Assembly: GCF_032854445.1 (NCBI RefSeq)
Contig: NC_088303.1
Location: forward strand, 32,715,265-32,779,264
DNA from: Liolophura sinensis
Taxonomy: Eukaryota > Mollusca > Polyplacophora > Chitonida > Chitonidae
Length of the DNA: 64,000 bases
Direction: 5' to 3'
Shown here: in pieces, positions 34,701-43,165 of the stretch
How positions within the stretch are numbered: position 1 is the first letter of the stretch
How the letters are laid out: each line of letters opens with the position of its first letter
The notes under the pieces: generated by a model
The model's database searches: none
What the model was told of the DNA's origin: nothing
The model's input: the letters and a program-made list of their open reading frames with translations, nothing else
Translations under genes and position numbers: made by a program

Positions 34701-36488
34701 AATCCTGAGGATCTGTTAAGGTCAAGACTCATCATTGACACTTTTCCTTGCACAAAATGCCCTTTTTCCACAAGCGGACGCCCACAATTCTATAGCATAA
34801 TGCTCGACATGCATGCCTGTACATTGTGTGATATTCTCATCACAGTAAGATAGTAACCCCGCCTTTTACTTTCTTTAGGTGTACCTCCGTGTCATTTGAG
34901 GGGGGATACAACTCACTTTTCTCGTGGAAAGCAATAAAAATTCTGTTGAAACATATCGTTTTTTATGATCGTCTGTTTATTTGATGGTTGCTTGTTCATG
35001 CTGTACTCAAGAATTGTCGGTGCAACTCCAACATTTACCAAAATGTGTCTTATCATTCATTTCTCCAAACTGATAACGCCACAACTGGGTTTAATTAACT
35101 GGAGCTGTTATCTCCCACTTATCATTTTGGGCACGATCCATTTGGAGCTTTCAATTTGCTTTTAGTATAATTCTGCGATGTCGTCTTCAAGGATTGTCGA
35201 CCTTCTTAATTCATGTTATTTCAAAGTTAAATTGACGCCATTTTCAATAGAGATGCTAGCTTTGGAGTGGTTTATGATGCTATGTGCTTTGTAACGGCAC
35301 TGCACGTTTAATTGTGTGTATATCAATCGAATTTCAAAGCCAATATCACGGTATCCAAAGGTCAAATACTGATTTCACGTACATAAACAAAAACTTTTGT
35401 GTAGGGCTTACAGTAATATGCTGTGTAAAGGTCATAGCACTTGTTACTGAATAATTATGACGTCAACCGAGGCAATGAAATCTTCGCGTGGAAACAAAGT
35501 TTGTGAGTTATGATTTAGAAAAAGTATTCTAACTACATTTTCCTTGCAATATTGTGGACGTCCAACACATCAATGTGCAGAACTTGTCGAGTTACGTGTG
35601 CACTGACTGTATGTAACGAAGTGGTCATGAGTGATTTTAAAGAGAGCTGACCATAGGCGACAAGTTAAAAGAAACGGACTACATAGACTCTGTCTGAATT
35701 CTAACCGGTCTATGAAGAACACAATTCATGTAAGACTGAGGGCTTACATATACCCACTACCTGTCAAATATCGGCCTCAGTGGCCATTCATCTCAAAACA
35801 GGGCTTTAACTGTTCATATTTTAGGCCTGTTCCTGACATATAGATCTCAGCTAATACAAAAACATTAACTGAATCTGGAAATCATCTATATGAAGAAATT
35901 AGACTGAATTCAGGCAAAAACGGAATCATGCAAAGATAAGCAGTTTTCAAAGATAACGGAAAGGCGCAAGGAATGATTTAGGCGAATGAATTAAATCAGT
36001 ATGCAAATCGTCAATTAGGCTATAGTTCATAAGCTGACCATCGTTAATCCAAATGCGTATCTCAGTAGCTCTTTGAATGCAACAATCTATGCAACGTGGC
36101 GATTTATTTCAACACGAGGAATACACGATATAAGCGAACTTAGACATGATTATAAAGGAGAGTGCCAGAAATTCTGGGAACTGTGACATCCCGCATTAAT
36201 CGGCCGCGTAGTTCACTCAGGCCCCCTGACAAGTAAAATATTTTACCCACCGATAAAGTATTAAACAGGCCGACGGGCCAAACAACCAACCGATAGACTC
36301 TTAAACCCACCGACCGACAGATTGACTAACAGACTATTAAACAGACCTACCGACGAACTAATTGTCGCAGGTAAATACTTACCAAAGTTGACAGATAGGT
36401 AGACCAGCAAACACAGCCCGAAAACTATCGTGCCGACTTTTCGACCCCTGGTGAGATGGGGTCCCACACGCGGACACACCCTGATCAT
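25782..36488 (-). CDS. Carbohydrate sulfotransferase gene 2 (HNK-1ST/CHST8-14 type)
   Basis: Minus-strand exons 36383-36488, 30463-30509 and 25782-26882 join in phase (106, 47 and 1101 nt) and encode 417 residues. The product is a predicted Golgi type II sulfotransferase using PAPS. Visible motifs are the anchor TIVFGLCLLVYLSVNF, 5'-phosphosulfate loop VPKVGCTFWK, 3'-phosphate motif ARDPYSRLYSAY, and HWYPISKLCHPC with IGKQET. It is a close paralogue of gene 1, with the same exon lengths and phases, and faces it tail to tail about 12.6 kb apart. An alternative first exon (38908-39010) could replace exon 1 without breaking the frame. Intron 2 begins with a minisatellite built from the exon 2 donor. 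Acceptor substrate is unknown. Confidence 0.87.
26883..29589. other. Gene 2 intron 2, distal part
   Basis: Intronic DNA with a C homopolymer at about 27981-27997 and a SINE at 28660-28852. No further exon is needed by the phase arithmetic and none is seen. Confidence 0.6.
28660..28852 (-). mobile_element. SINE family A with long (TTTA)n tail
   Basis: The tail microsatellite spans about 28662-28722, followed on the plus strand by GATTGGTGTTTTAGGGTGTA and CATCCGCAGGTTGCTGGAAG. The head is missing. Confidence 0.83.
29590..30462 (-). repeat. 34-bp minisatellite of the exon 2 splice donor
   Basis: About 25 units of 34 bp. The unit boundary CTGTCAAACAG (plus strand) falls at 29613, 29647, 29681 and so on every 34 bases (one 35, one 33) up to the true exon 2 edge at 30463, which is in register. 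On the transcribed strand a unit reads TTTGACAG/GTAAGTAATAACAGG. Eight units keep the perfect donor CAG/GTAAGT (29647, 29749, 29885, 30157, 30191, 30294, 30361, 30395); one has GTAAAT; most others have ATAAGT or a CACATAAGT form. The unit has few stops in any frame, so it makes long repetitive open frames that are not called genes. Confidence 0.93.
30463..30509 (-). CDS. Gene 2 exon 2: 47-nt stem exon
   Basis: It lies between an acceptor TTTCAG and a perfect CAG/GTAAGT donor, phase 1 in and phase 0 out. It encodes GSLRQYLQQRDGTPVQ (the G codon is split), matching gene 1 exon 2 in sequence and phase but five codons shorter. Confidence 0.82.
31917..32122 (-). mobile_element. SINE family B, degraded
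   Basis: Plus-strand CATACGACGAAGACGAATCA and later CCCCAAGCGAGACAGCAGC follow the order of family B body blocks in reverse, with heavy divergence. Confidence 0.55.
32548..32945. repeat. Dispersed repeat D, copy 2
   Basis: Shares AAAGAAAATACTAAA, CCATTAAA, AGGAAAATAG, CACCGTAGAA and AGCTATTTTT in order with 9825-10258. Confidence 0.6.
34421..34790 (+). repeat. Tandem repeat, about 145 bp, 2.6 copies
   Basis: CGGTCTATTCAGGACAT(A/G)GC occurs at about 34424 and 34569, with a diverged third start near 34710. CACCTAATACCCATTT and CACAAGC(C/G)GACG mark each unit. Confidence 0.85.
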
Positions 36489-36560
36489 CTTTGCTTCCGT
36501 TACATAAACAACTCATCAATGTTAACGAGCTGTTCACTGTGCAAGAGGAAAAAAAAAACA
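35690..36560 (-). repeat. Tandem segmental duplication, unit 1 (carries exon 1a)
   Basis: Blocks in this unit recur in the same order in 36780-39060: AGATCT near the start, GGAAAG(G/T)(C/T)GCAAGGAA, CAACGTGGCGAT, AAATTCTGGGAACTG or a close form, a GACCGAC/ACTATTAAACAGAC-rich stretch, and the first exon itself. The duplication therefore included a promoter, first exon and the start of intron 1. Confidence 0.75.
36383..36488 (-). CDS. Gene 2 exon 1a: membrane anchor
   Basis: ATG at 36488, 106 nt, donor GTAAGT after 36383 (phase 1). The peptide MIRVCPRVGPHLTRGRKVG plus anchor closely matches gene 1 exon 1. GCAAAG precedes the ATG. Confidence 0.85.
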
Positions 36561-37039
36561 ATTTCGGAAAACCTTCCGCGAACGTGAGGTGTAGGTTGTT
36601 GTGCCCGAAACTATACAGCTTTGGAATAAAAGGCGTGGGGCCTCGCCCTTCACGGCTTGAATCATGTTAATTCGTAACTCCATCGACCTCCTTCACATTC
36701 GCTCCACCGCTCTTCCACAACCACACCCTGTCGTCTCAAATATTACTGTATAAAGCACAAAAAATACACATGCCTGTCTGTATTCTAAACTGAATATGAA
36801 GAATAAAGGCTTTGTACGACTGAAGGCTCGCTTATACCCAGCGTCAGTCGGCGGGCTTTCTTCTCAGTGCAAAACAGAGCTTTACCGTTTCATATTTTAG
36901 CACTATGCCCCACATAGAGATCTTGGTTCTGCTCCAGCGAATTAAGATGTCATTGTAAGAAATTTCAAGAATTTTTTTTTAAATTTTATTTTGACATTTT
37001 TAACCGCTTTCTGTCAGTTTGTGGATTTACCTCAAACCC

Positions 37040-37152
37040 CGTTTTTTCCCCGGGGCTCTAACCGGTTTCCTCCTACCATCAAGCTGCTCGTCATCATATA
37101 TATGTCAAATATTCTTGAGTACGGTGAAAAATACCAATGAAATAAATAAATC
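37040..37152 (+). mobile_element. SINE family A, 3' part
   Basis: CCCCGGGGCTCTAACCGGTT, TATTCTTGAGTACGGTGAAA and AATGAAATAAATAAATC mark the body and tail. Confidence 0.75.
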
Positions 37153-38521
37153 AAAATCCGTTGGCTCTTGGTTGTGTCCTTTGGCATTCGTTACTGACGC
37201 AACATGTAGACACCTGCCGTCTTTGGTTCGTGGTAACAGTGCAAACAGCGTAAATATGTGCCGAAAAGACGGAATTTTTCAAGTTTATACCCACGAATAT
37301 TATCCATCACACACAAGGTCCAGTGTACAGGAATGTCCTAAGTTTTAAGGTATTTTTTGTCATGTAAGGCGAGTTAGGCCGTGCAAAAATCTATAGGTGT
37401 CACGGCTATGTGCTCCACTTTACAAGGCGGAGAAACACGATTCATATCACGTTCTGCAGGTGACTTCGGTTACATTCGGCTCAAGAGCAAAGCGCACTTG
37501 AAAATGCCTTGTACGTCACCAAAAAAACTCATTGGTACAGTTTTTATATTTCTCGCTTGAATATATGTACTAAAGTGTCCATTGTCAGTGAATTTTTCAT
37601 TCATGGCATTTTCACTGAAGCAACACTTTAATACAAAAAATATTTATTGAATCTAGGCGTCAAAACAGACGTACAGTTAAACCATAAAGGATGATGGACG
37701 TTCAGCGTGAATAATCGCAAGATCAATTTGCGAAACAACGTTCAACACAAACCATCAAACAACTAGAAAAGTATATGAAGAAATTAGGATGGATTCGTAC
37801 AAAGTGAAGCAGTTAACGGTCTGCAAAGGTGGCGGAAAGTTGCAAGGAAGGCTCTGAGCATCTTAAATCAAAATATACATCGCAGTTGCATGCACTTCGA
37901 ATGCGAACTGTCCATATATCCAACGTGGCGATCTACTTCAAGACGCTGAATACAAGGCTCCTAGCCCCGGGATAAGCGGAATTAGACTCAGTTATAAAGC
38001 AGAATGTCAGAGATTCTGGAGACTGCGATATCCCACAAGAAGTCGACCGCGTAGGCCACATCACAAGCGAAATATATTACGGACCGACCGATGGAACGAT
38101 AGTCTATTAAACAGAACGGCTGACTGGCAGACCGACCGATAGGCCATTAAACAGACGAAGCGACCGATAGACTACACAGCAAAAAACTGCTAGGCATATA
38201 CATGTTAAAATAAAAACGGCTATTTGACCACTCTAGTAGACATGTCAACATTTTTCTATAAAATACCAATGTTTTGGAGAAAACGTTGAAATGATTTACT
38301 GAAAACGTCAATGTTATAAAAATGATGTCAACCTATGTTTCAAGATACATGTAACTCCGTTCTGGATGAGAGGTCTGTGTTCAAATGAAAACTGCAAACT
38401 GTGTGTGTTTTTTTGGATACATGCCATGCGTCGTTAATATTTGCAGTGTATTAAACCGAACGACAGACTGATAAGCCATTAAATTACAGATTGACCGACC
38501 ACTAGATATACTATTACACTG

Positions 38522-38772
38522 AAAAAAATAATCTGTTAAATTTAACAGAAAGTCTGTTGTCTGAGTGATGGTAGAATGTATTTTTCTATTGCGCAGCAGA
38601 TTATTCTGTGAAATATTTCACGCATATGCTATTAATTCAACATAAATATTCCATTAGACTAACAAGATATTGTGTTTAATGCGACAGAATATTGCGTTAT
38701 AATAAGGGAATACATTCTAGCATCACTCAGACATTTAAGAGACTTTCAGCTAAAATTAACAGATTATTTTTT
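38522..38772. mobile_element. Foldback MITE, about 250 bp
   Basis: Left arm AAAAAATAATCTGTTAAATT and right arm AAAATTAACAGATTATTTTT are inverted copies. Inner blocks AGAAAGTCT/AGACTTTC, TCTGAGTGATG/CATCACTCAGA and AGAATGTATT/AATACATTCT also pair, so most of the element could fold into one hairpin. A relative lies at 60744-60945. No target duplication is certain. Confidence 0.8.
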
Positions 38773-38907
38773 GACCGATCGATAGACTATTAAACCGACC
38801 GACCGATCGACCGATAGGCCAATAAGCTATTAAACAGACAGTCCGATAAGTCGATAGACTATTAAACACACAGACAGAGCGGCTTAATGTCGCAGTTAGA
38901 AACTTAC

Positions 38908-39010
38908 CAATGTTGATAGCTAGGCAGACCAGCAAACACAGCCCGAAAACTATCGTGACTTTTCGACCCAAGGTGAGGTGAGGTCCCATGCGCGGACACC
39001 CCCGAACCAT
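38908..39010 (-). CDS. Alternative or orphan first exon 1b
   Basis: ATG at 39010, 103 nt, donor GTAAGT after 38908, phase 1. The peptide starts MVRGCPRMGPHLTLGRKV and lacks one glycine codon relative to exon 1a, so the frame is kept. It could splice to gene 2 exon 2 as an alternative first exon, belong to a lost gene copy, or be inactive. It is open and has an intact donor and start context. Confidence 0.65.
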
Positions 39011-39182
39011 CTTTGCTTCTATTACATTAACAGCTCGTCAACAGACTTAAACGTGACGTTAAACAGCGTTTGGGATAAGATGCTTTCCTGTGAAGTTTTT
39101 GACACTCTTCACACGAGAATAGGCCTACATCGTGACCACCGATTATAAAACACATTCGTACCTATGTAGGACTGACTTGACT

Positions 39183-39260
39183 AATGTGCCAGAATCACTG
39201 TGTTGGAATCGACACTTGGCAAGAATCTGTGTGACAATAATCTGGCTGATGTGTTCGACC
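39183..39260. repeat. Short degenerate TGCCAGAATC-type array
   Basis: GTGCCAGAATC, TTGGAATCG and GGCAAGAATCTGTGTG lie 130-200 bases left of the Polinton. The same motif type is common just right of it (54828-55215). Confidence 0.5.
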
Positions 39261-39391
39261 ATTCAGCACAAAATTCGTACCCCGTCATGCACCAATTCCT
39301 AAGCCGCAAAATTTTATAAGGGCACAGGGGTAACTTCACCTTCTTCACACTACACCAGACAGGAACAAAACTCTCTTTACAGTGTTATAAG

Positions 39392-39433
39392 AGTGGTATA
39401 CAGAGTATAGGTTCTGGCGCACACCCCCCCCCC
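39392..39433 (+). repeat. Polinton left terminal inverted repeat
   Basis: AGTGGTATACAGAGTATAGG, then TTCTGGCGCAC and a C run. It pairs with 54372-54417 with one mismatch (G/A at base 4) before the C tract, where homology ends. Confidence 0.88.
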
Positions 39434-40934
39434 TTCCCCTTGCGTGTCTTGTTTGATAAGATCCAGTATTTTTAGGAGGATTGGAGATATTTTGTTTATG
39501 TGGAAAAGTCCTTCCAATTTAGCCAATGTTTCGTGGGTCGTGGGATATAGCTCAGTCGGCTGACAGAGGTGGGAAAGGCGCTGTGTGTAAGGGGTGTATT
39601 CATATACTACATTTACAAGGGGATGTTTGCTAGCTCAAATCCGGATTTGGTGTCCTGTATATGTAGTATATGAATGCGTTACCTGCATATGGCGCCGGGC
39701 TCTACGCACTTCTAAGGAATCTCTGCAACTTTCGACAGTTTCGGAGGCAGAGAGACCTTACCAAGGGGTGTTGTAGATGGCCCAAAGGTAGTGGGATGTG
39801 TCAGCGCCAATTAACCCCCCTAACGGTGGGTCGCTAGCGCAAAAAATCCGGAGCCCGCCGTTAGGGTGGTGATTAATTGGTAAGCCAGGCCTTTTGCTTT
39901 TTTGGACCATGGGTTCGAGCCCCACACTGGGCAGATTTTTTTTTACCCCCGGGCACCAGGCTAGCCAGACACCCGTCCACCCGTCCAACTGGACGGGCAA
40001 TCCAGCCAAAAGGGGTATTTTTGACGGGCAAAATTTTGAATCAACATTTTTTTTACGGCAAGTCCCAGCCCACAGACCAGTACACTGTTTCAAAGTGTAT
40101 TAACATTATATGTATGTACACTAGATTGTGAATATTTTTCTAACATGTAACTTTTCAAAGTGTATTCATATATGTATTCAGGTGACAGAAATGATGTTTG
40201 ACATGCACTACTGTGCCCAGAGTCAATTTCTCGACATGGATATGTGACTGATAGTACATGTATTTGAATTGTTTCTTGTTTTTTGTATTTTACAAAGTTT
40301 ATTTCTACCTACTGTGACTTAGGTGCTCAAATCGTATGGTGCCACTACTCTTTTAGTGAGTGACAGTCACAGATTCAGTGGTGATAATTTTGCCTGTTCT
40401 CAGTCTCAGTTGTAAGAGCTATGTATACTGTATTCTAATTTGGTTCCGTTGCATGTGAAGTAGTGTAACTGTGAGTGACATGCACCTGCTGTGCCAAATT
40501 ACCATGCATTTTGATTGTTTTCCTTTTTGTGTATTTTATTGTTTATTTATTTCTACCTCCTGATTCACAGCATTCACACTTGAACTGCTGCGCCAAATTG
40601 CCATTGTTTTACTTGCATCTGTATTGAATTGTGTATTTTACAGTTCAATTTGTTTTTCTACCTCCTGTTTCACACTTGGTTGTCCAAAGCATAACAGATT
40701 GTAACCTTACAGAGTTTAATATAAAATTTATGTAGTATTTTTAGTGATTCGCACTCAGTGTCAGTCATTGGTGGGAAAAGTGTGATATATTGGGTGCCCC
40801 TAAAAACTGTCAATTTCTTGGGGTCCAATAGTAATACATTATTTCCAGTGATATAATAGCAATTAAAGCTATTAAAAGGCCTTGGTTTTCAATGATACAG
40901 TGGCGATAAAATGTCTCCGGCGGCAGACCCCTGC
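39434..40934. other. Polinton left arm, non-coding
   Basis: No gene is seen in these 1.5 kb. They contain a perfect 15-bp inverted repeat (39598-39612 with 39661-39675), a second inverted pair TAACGG(T/C)GGG (39821-39830 with 39853-39862), Pol III-like boxes TAGCTCAGTCGG (39548-39559) and GGTTCGAGCCC (39912-39922), and degenerate repeats of about 100 bp with TTTCTACCT(C/A)CTG at about 40300, 40550 and 40655. Confidence 0.65.
39863..39936 (+). other. tRNA-like sequence, probably a SINE head or tRNA relic
   Basis: GGTTCGAGCCC is a perfect B box at 39912-39922, about 41 bases after a weak A-box-like TGATTAATTGG at 39871. The acceptor ends do not pair, so it is not called a functional tRNA gene. 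Confidence 0.3.
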
Positions 40935-41666
40935 TTATTTACGGCAGCCCCCAAACCGCGATTTCGGCCGCGATCTATAAGCTGTTTTTTTCGTGCTTTC
41001 ATCGATCTCTACGGCGTTGAATGCCTTACAAGACTTAGCGCGTATCTCCTGCTTCAGATCAGAGTAGTTCTTGAGCTCCTGAACGACTTGCTTGAACTCT
41101 ACGTCCGAAATAACACCATCAGATAATGCCGTAGATACCTGCGTACGGATGCTGTTAAGTTTGGCCTCAGCCAACAGCCGTATATCGTTATGTTTCTTGG
41201 CCTTTGCGTGAAGTCGGCGGCTAACGAATTTTCCGGCGATATTTAAGACACCGCAAACTAGGGCCGCAGCTTCCATGGCCAAGACAGCAGGGGCTGCAAT
41301 TATTGTTGAGAGTAGTCCCACGCCTGCAACCCCTAGTCCCAAACCGGCCGTGAGCATGGCCGAATCAAGGGCCTCGGCGGCTAAGACACCGCGCCGGTAC
41401 TTTTTGTACAAGGCCCGACGGAGATCTCGCTCAGATTCAAGCTGATTCTGTATTTCGCTGATATACTGCAGACGATGGGCGTGCGCCAAGCTCTCCGGCG
41501 GCGCGGTCGGGGCCAAGGGGTTTTCAACCATAATCGTCGTCGCGGTCGGGGCCAAGGGATGGTCATCCGTAATCGTCGGCGCCGCGCCCTCCGGCGGCAA
41601 GGGGTTTTCATCCGTGATCGCCGGGTACAGTCGTCCCATATTGTCCGTCCTACAAATCAATAACAT
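40935..41666 (-). CDS. Conserved Polinton membrane-type protein, 243 aa
   Basis: The frame is intact. The start is ATG at 41666, overlapping the end of the next upstream gene by 17 nt; a second ATG at 41639 (MGRLYPAITDENPLPP) is also possible. The N-terminus has three imperfect proline repeats around ENPL/HPLAP. A glycine/alanine-rich hydrophobic region (AGLGLGVAGVGLLSTIIAAP and on) spans about residues 105-145. The C-terminal third is charged and helical, with LSDGVISDVEFKQVVQELKN. I recognise this architecture from Polinton-encoded proteins of invertebrates but know no function; a virion membrane or minor structural role is a guess. Confidence 0.7.
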   Translation of the reverse strand: MLLICRTDNMGRLYPAITDENPLPPEGAAPTITDDHPLAPTATTIMVENPLAPTAPPESLAHAHRLQYISEIQNQLESERDLRRALYKKYRRGVLAAEALDSAMLTAGLGLGVAGVGLLSTIIAAPAVLAMEAAALVCGVLNIAGKFVSRRLHAKAKKHNDIRLLAEAKLNSIRTQVSTALSDGVISDVEFKQVVQELKNYSDLKQEIRAKSCKAFNAVEIDESTKKTAYRSRPKSRFGGCRK

Positions 41667-42499
41667 CGGTAAACTCTAAATCGTCATCGGGACTACTAAC
41701 ACGAAAGCTGCGAAGTCTTATACCGGACTCTAAATAGATGTCATTGAGATTGAAAACGCCCCCTGCAAAGACCCATATATCCTCAAGAGAGCTCCGGATG
41801 ACTGGGTCGCCCTGGGCCTGTAATTTGATCATAAGTCTGAGCTCCTTTCCATCGTGCTCTGCAGGCCACTTTAGTCTCACCCCGGTAATCATGGAGGAAC
41901 GGCGCTGAGAGGCCGCGCCAAGAATGATGTTGAAGATAAGTATAGATCCAGGGTTTATTCGTAGCATGGCCATAGATATGGGTTGCGCGCTAAGACGCAC
42001 GGTCTCTACACCCGGCGCCGCAGATAGTGTGAAGTAACGTCCTCCACCCAAAGTTATATGACAGTAGCTGGTTGGCACCCACGACACGAAAGAGGTTCCG
42101 GAGTTTAAAACTTTTTTCACCCGGGCCCCGGTGGTCTGGACCGTCATTGGGGTCACCTTCACATCTACAAACCAATCGGGGTCGCGAGCTCTGGTAAGAA
42201 CGAAGCGGTCTTCAAGGCGAATTAATGAGAGTTTTTGTTCTTCAATCACCTCAGACGGTGACCTGCGCTCTTGCTCTACAGAGGATGAGACATCTTGAAG
42301 GGAAGCAAACGTGGCAGGTTCTGCTTGCCCCCCCAACTCCCCCCCCCCCCGCAATCTTTTTGCGGTTGTACTTGCCACTTTGAAACTCGAAGGCGTAGAT
42401 TTTACCTTCCTGGCCTTGAAGTTCGAACTCCGACACATCAGCCAAGTCGCTTAAAGACAGGCACGCAGACCTGGGACCGGCTGCGTCCACCATACTCAT
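41650..42499 (-). pseudogene. Polinton protein of unknown function, frameshifted
   Basis: The first part starts at ATG 42499 (MSMVDAAGPRSACLSL) and reads to the glycine codons at about 42350. The rest is open in another frame (about 42350-41650), ending SPDDDLEFTDVIDL. The switch lies in two C homopolymers on the plus strand (42328-42334 and 42339-42350), so it is a one- or two-base length change there. It may be a true mutation or an assembly error in the homopolymer. The body is beta-rich in appearance and sits beside the penton-like gene, so a structural role is possible. I do not recognise a domain. Confidence 0.6.
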
Positions 42500-42594
42500 T
42501 GTATTTCTAGGGTAGCACTGAGGTACCTTACATTAATATACTTGCCGTCTTTGTCTAAAAGTGCCACGGTCAAGTGCGTTATATAGTCGGCGCG

Positions 42595-43155
42595 CTAGGT
42601 TTTGTACTGTGGGTTGGGAAATGAAACCGTCTTCCCGCAGTTAATCCCTTCACCAGTCACGGCGATGGCTTTAAGTAGTGTGGAACCGCCACCGAAATCT
42701 GAGGTTATTCTCACGTTTTCTGAGGTGCTCAGATCATCTAAATGCACGAAGACTTCTTTGTGTGAGACCAAGTTAGGTAGCTTTTCACCCTCCATAGTCC
42801 CCCCTATGGGAGTCATCCCGTCGGAGAACCCTAAGATGGGAGCAAGCTCTTGGAGTATTATGAAGGTATTTCTAGGGAGGGTAAGGACTAAGCGGCCCGT
42901 GGCTTCATTCAATCCCAGAAAAGCCCCATGCGGGCGGAATATGTCCTTGTCCAGCGTACAGACATTGTAGTAGCCCGTCGGTACTTCAACACGTTTGCCC
43001 TCAAGCAAGAAGCCCACTCCGGAGGGGATATTCACCCAGGCCGGGTAGAATGTTATCTCGCGAAGGGCGGTTTTAAGGCGGCCGTCGAGGTTGTTAAGGG
43101 CATGAGGCAGCGTGTGCTGTGCCCCATTTAGAATGTCAGTCAATGTGATGAACAT
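42595..43155 (-). CDS. Probable penton-type minor capsid protein
   Basis: An intact frame of 186 codons from ATG 43155; an upstream GTG at 43164 is not preferred. The layout fits a single-jelly-roll penton protein of Polintons: an N-terminal stretch ending in ITFYPAWVNIPSG, then VEVPTGYYNVCTL, then LVLTLPRNTFIILQELAPIL and a late EVFVHLDDL. In that family such proteins form capsid vertices. The assignment rests on pattern and on its place beside other structural genes. Its ATG is 11 bases from the divergent ATG at 43166. Confidence 0.5.
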   Translation of the reverse strand: MFITLTDILNGAQHTLPHALNNLDGRLKTALREITFYPAWVNIPSGVGFLLEGKRVEVPTGYYNVCTLDKDIFRPHGAFLGLNEATGRLVLTLPRNTFIILQELAPILGFSDGMTPIGGTMEGEKLPNLVSHKEVFVHLDDLSTSENVRITSDFGGGSTLLKAIAVTGEGINCGKTVSFPNPQYKT

Positions 43156-43165
43156 CTTAGCCACG

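Larger units (their letters stand above)
30510..36382. other. Gene 2 intron 1 (with exon 1a)
   Basis: It holds a SINE A head relic (30836-30902), a degraded SINE B (31917-32122), dispersed repeat D (32548-32945), a T homopolymer (33600-33620) and a 145-bp tandem repeat (34421-34790). No other exon is supported. Confidence 0.6.
36780..39060 (-). repeat. Tandem segmental duplication, unit 2 (carries exon 1b)
   Basis: This unit is longer than unit 1 because of insertions: a SINE A 3' part (37040-37152), a foldback MITE (38522-38772) and expansion of CCGACCGATAG/ATTAAACAGAC short repeats (38090-38180, 38455-38510, 38775-38870). Confidence 0.7.

Noticed and set aside
36261..36382. C-terminal extension of the exon 1a open frame
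   Set aside because: It reads through a GTAAGT donor into intron repeats; the same is true of exon 1b below 38908.
39548..39922. A functional tRNA gene in the Polinton left arm
   Set aside because: The A and B boxes that match well are 350 bases apart, and the nearer A-box-like site lacks a pairing acceptor stem.
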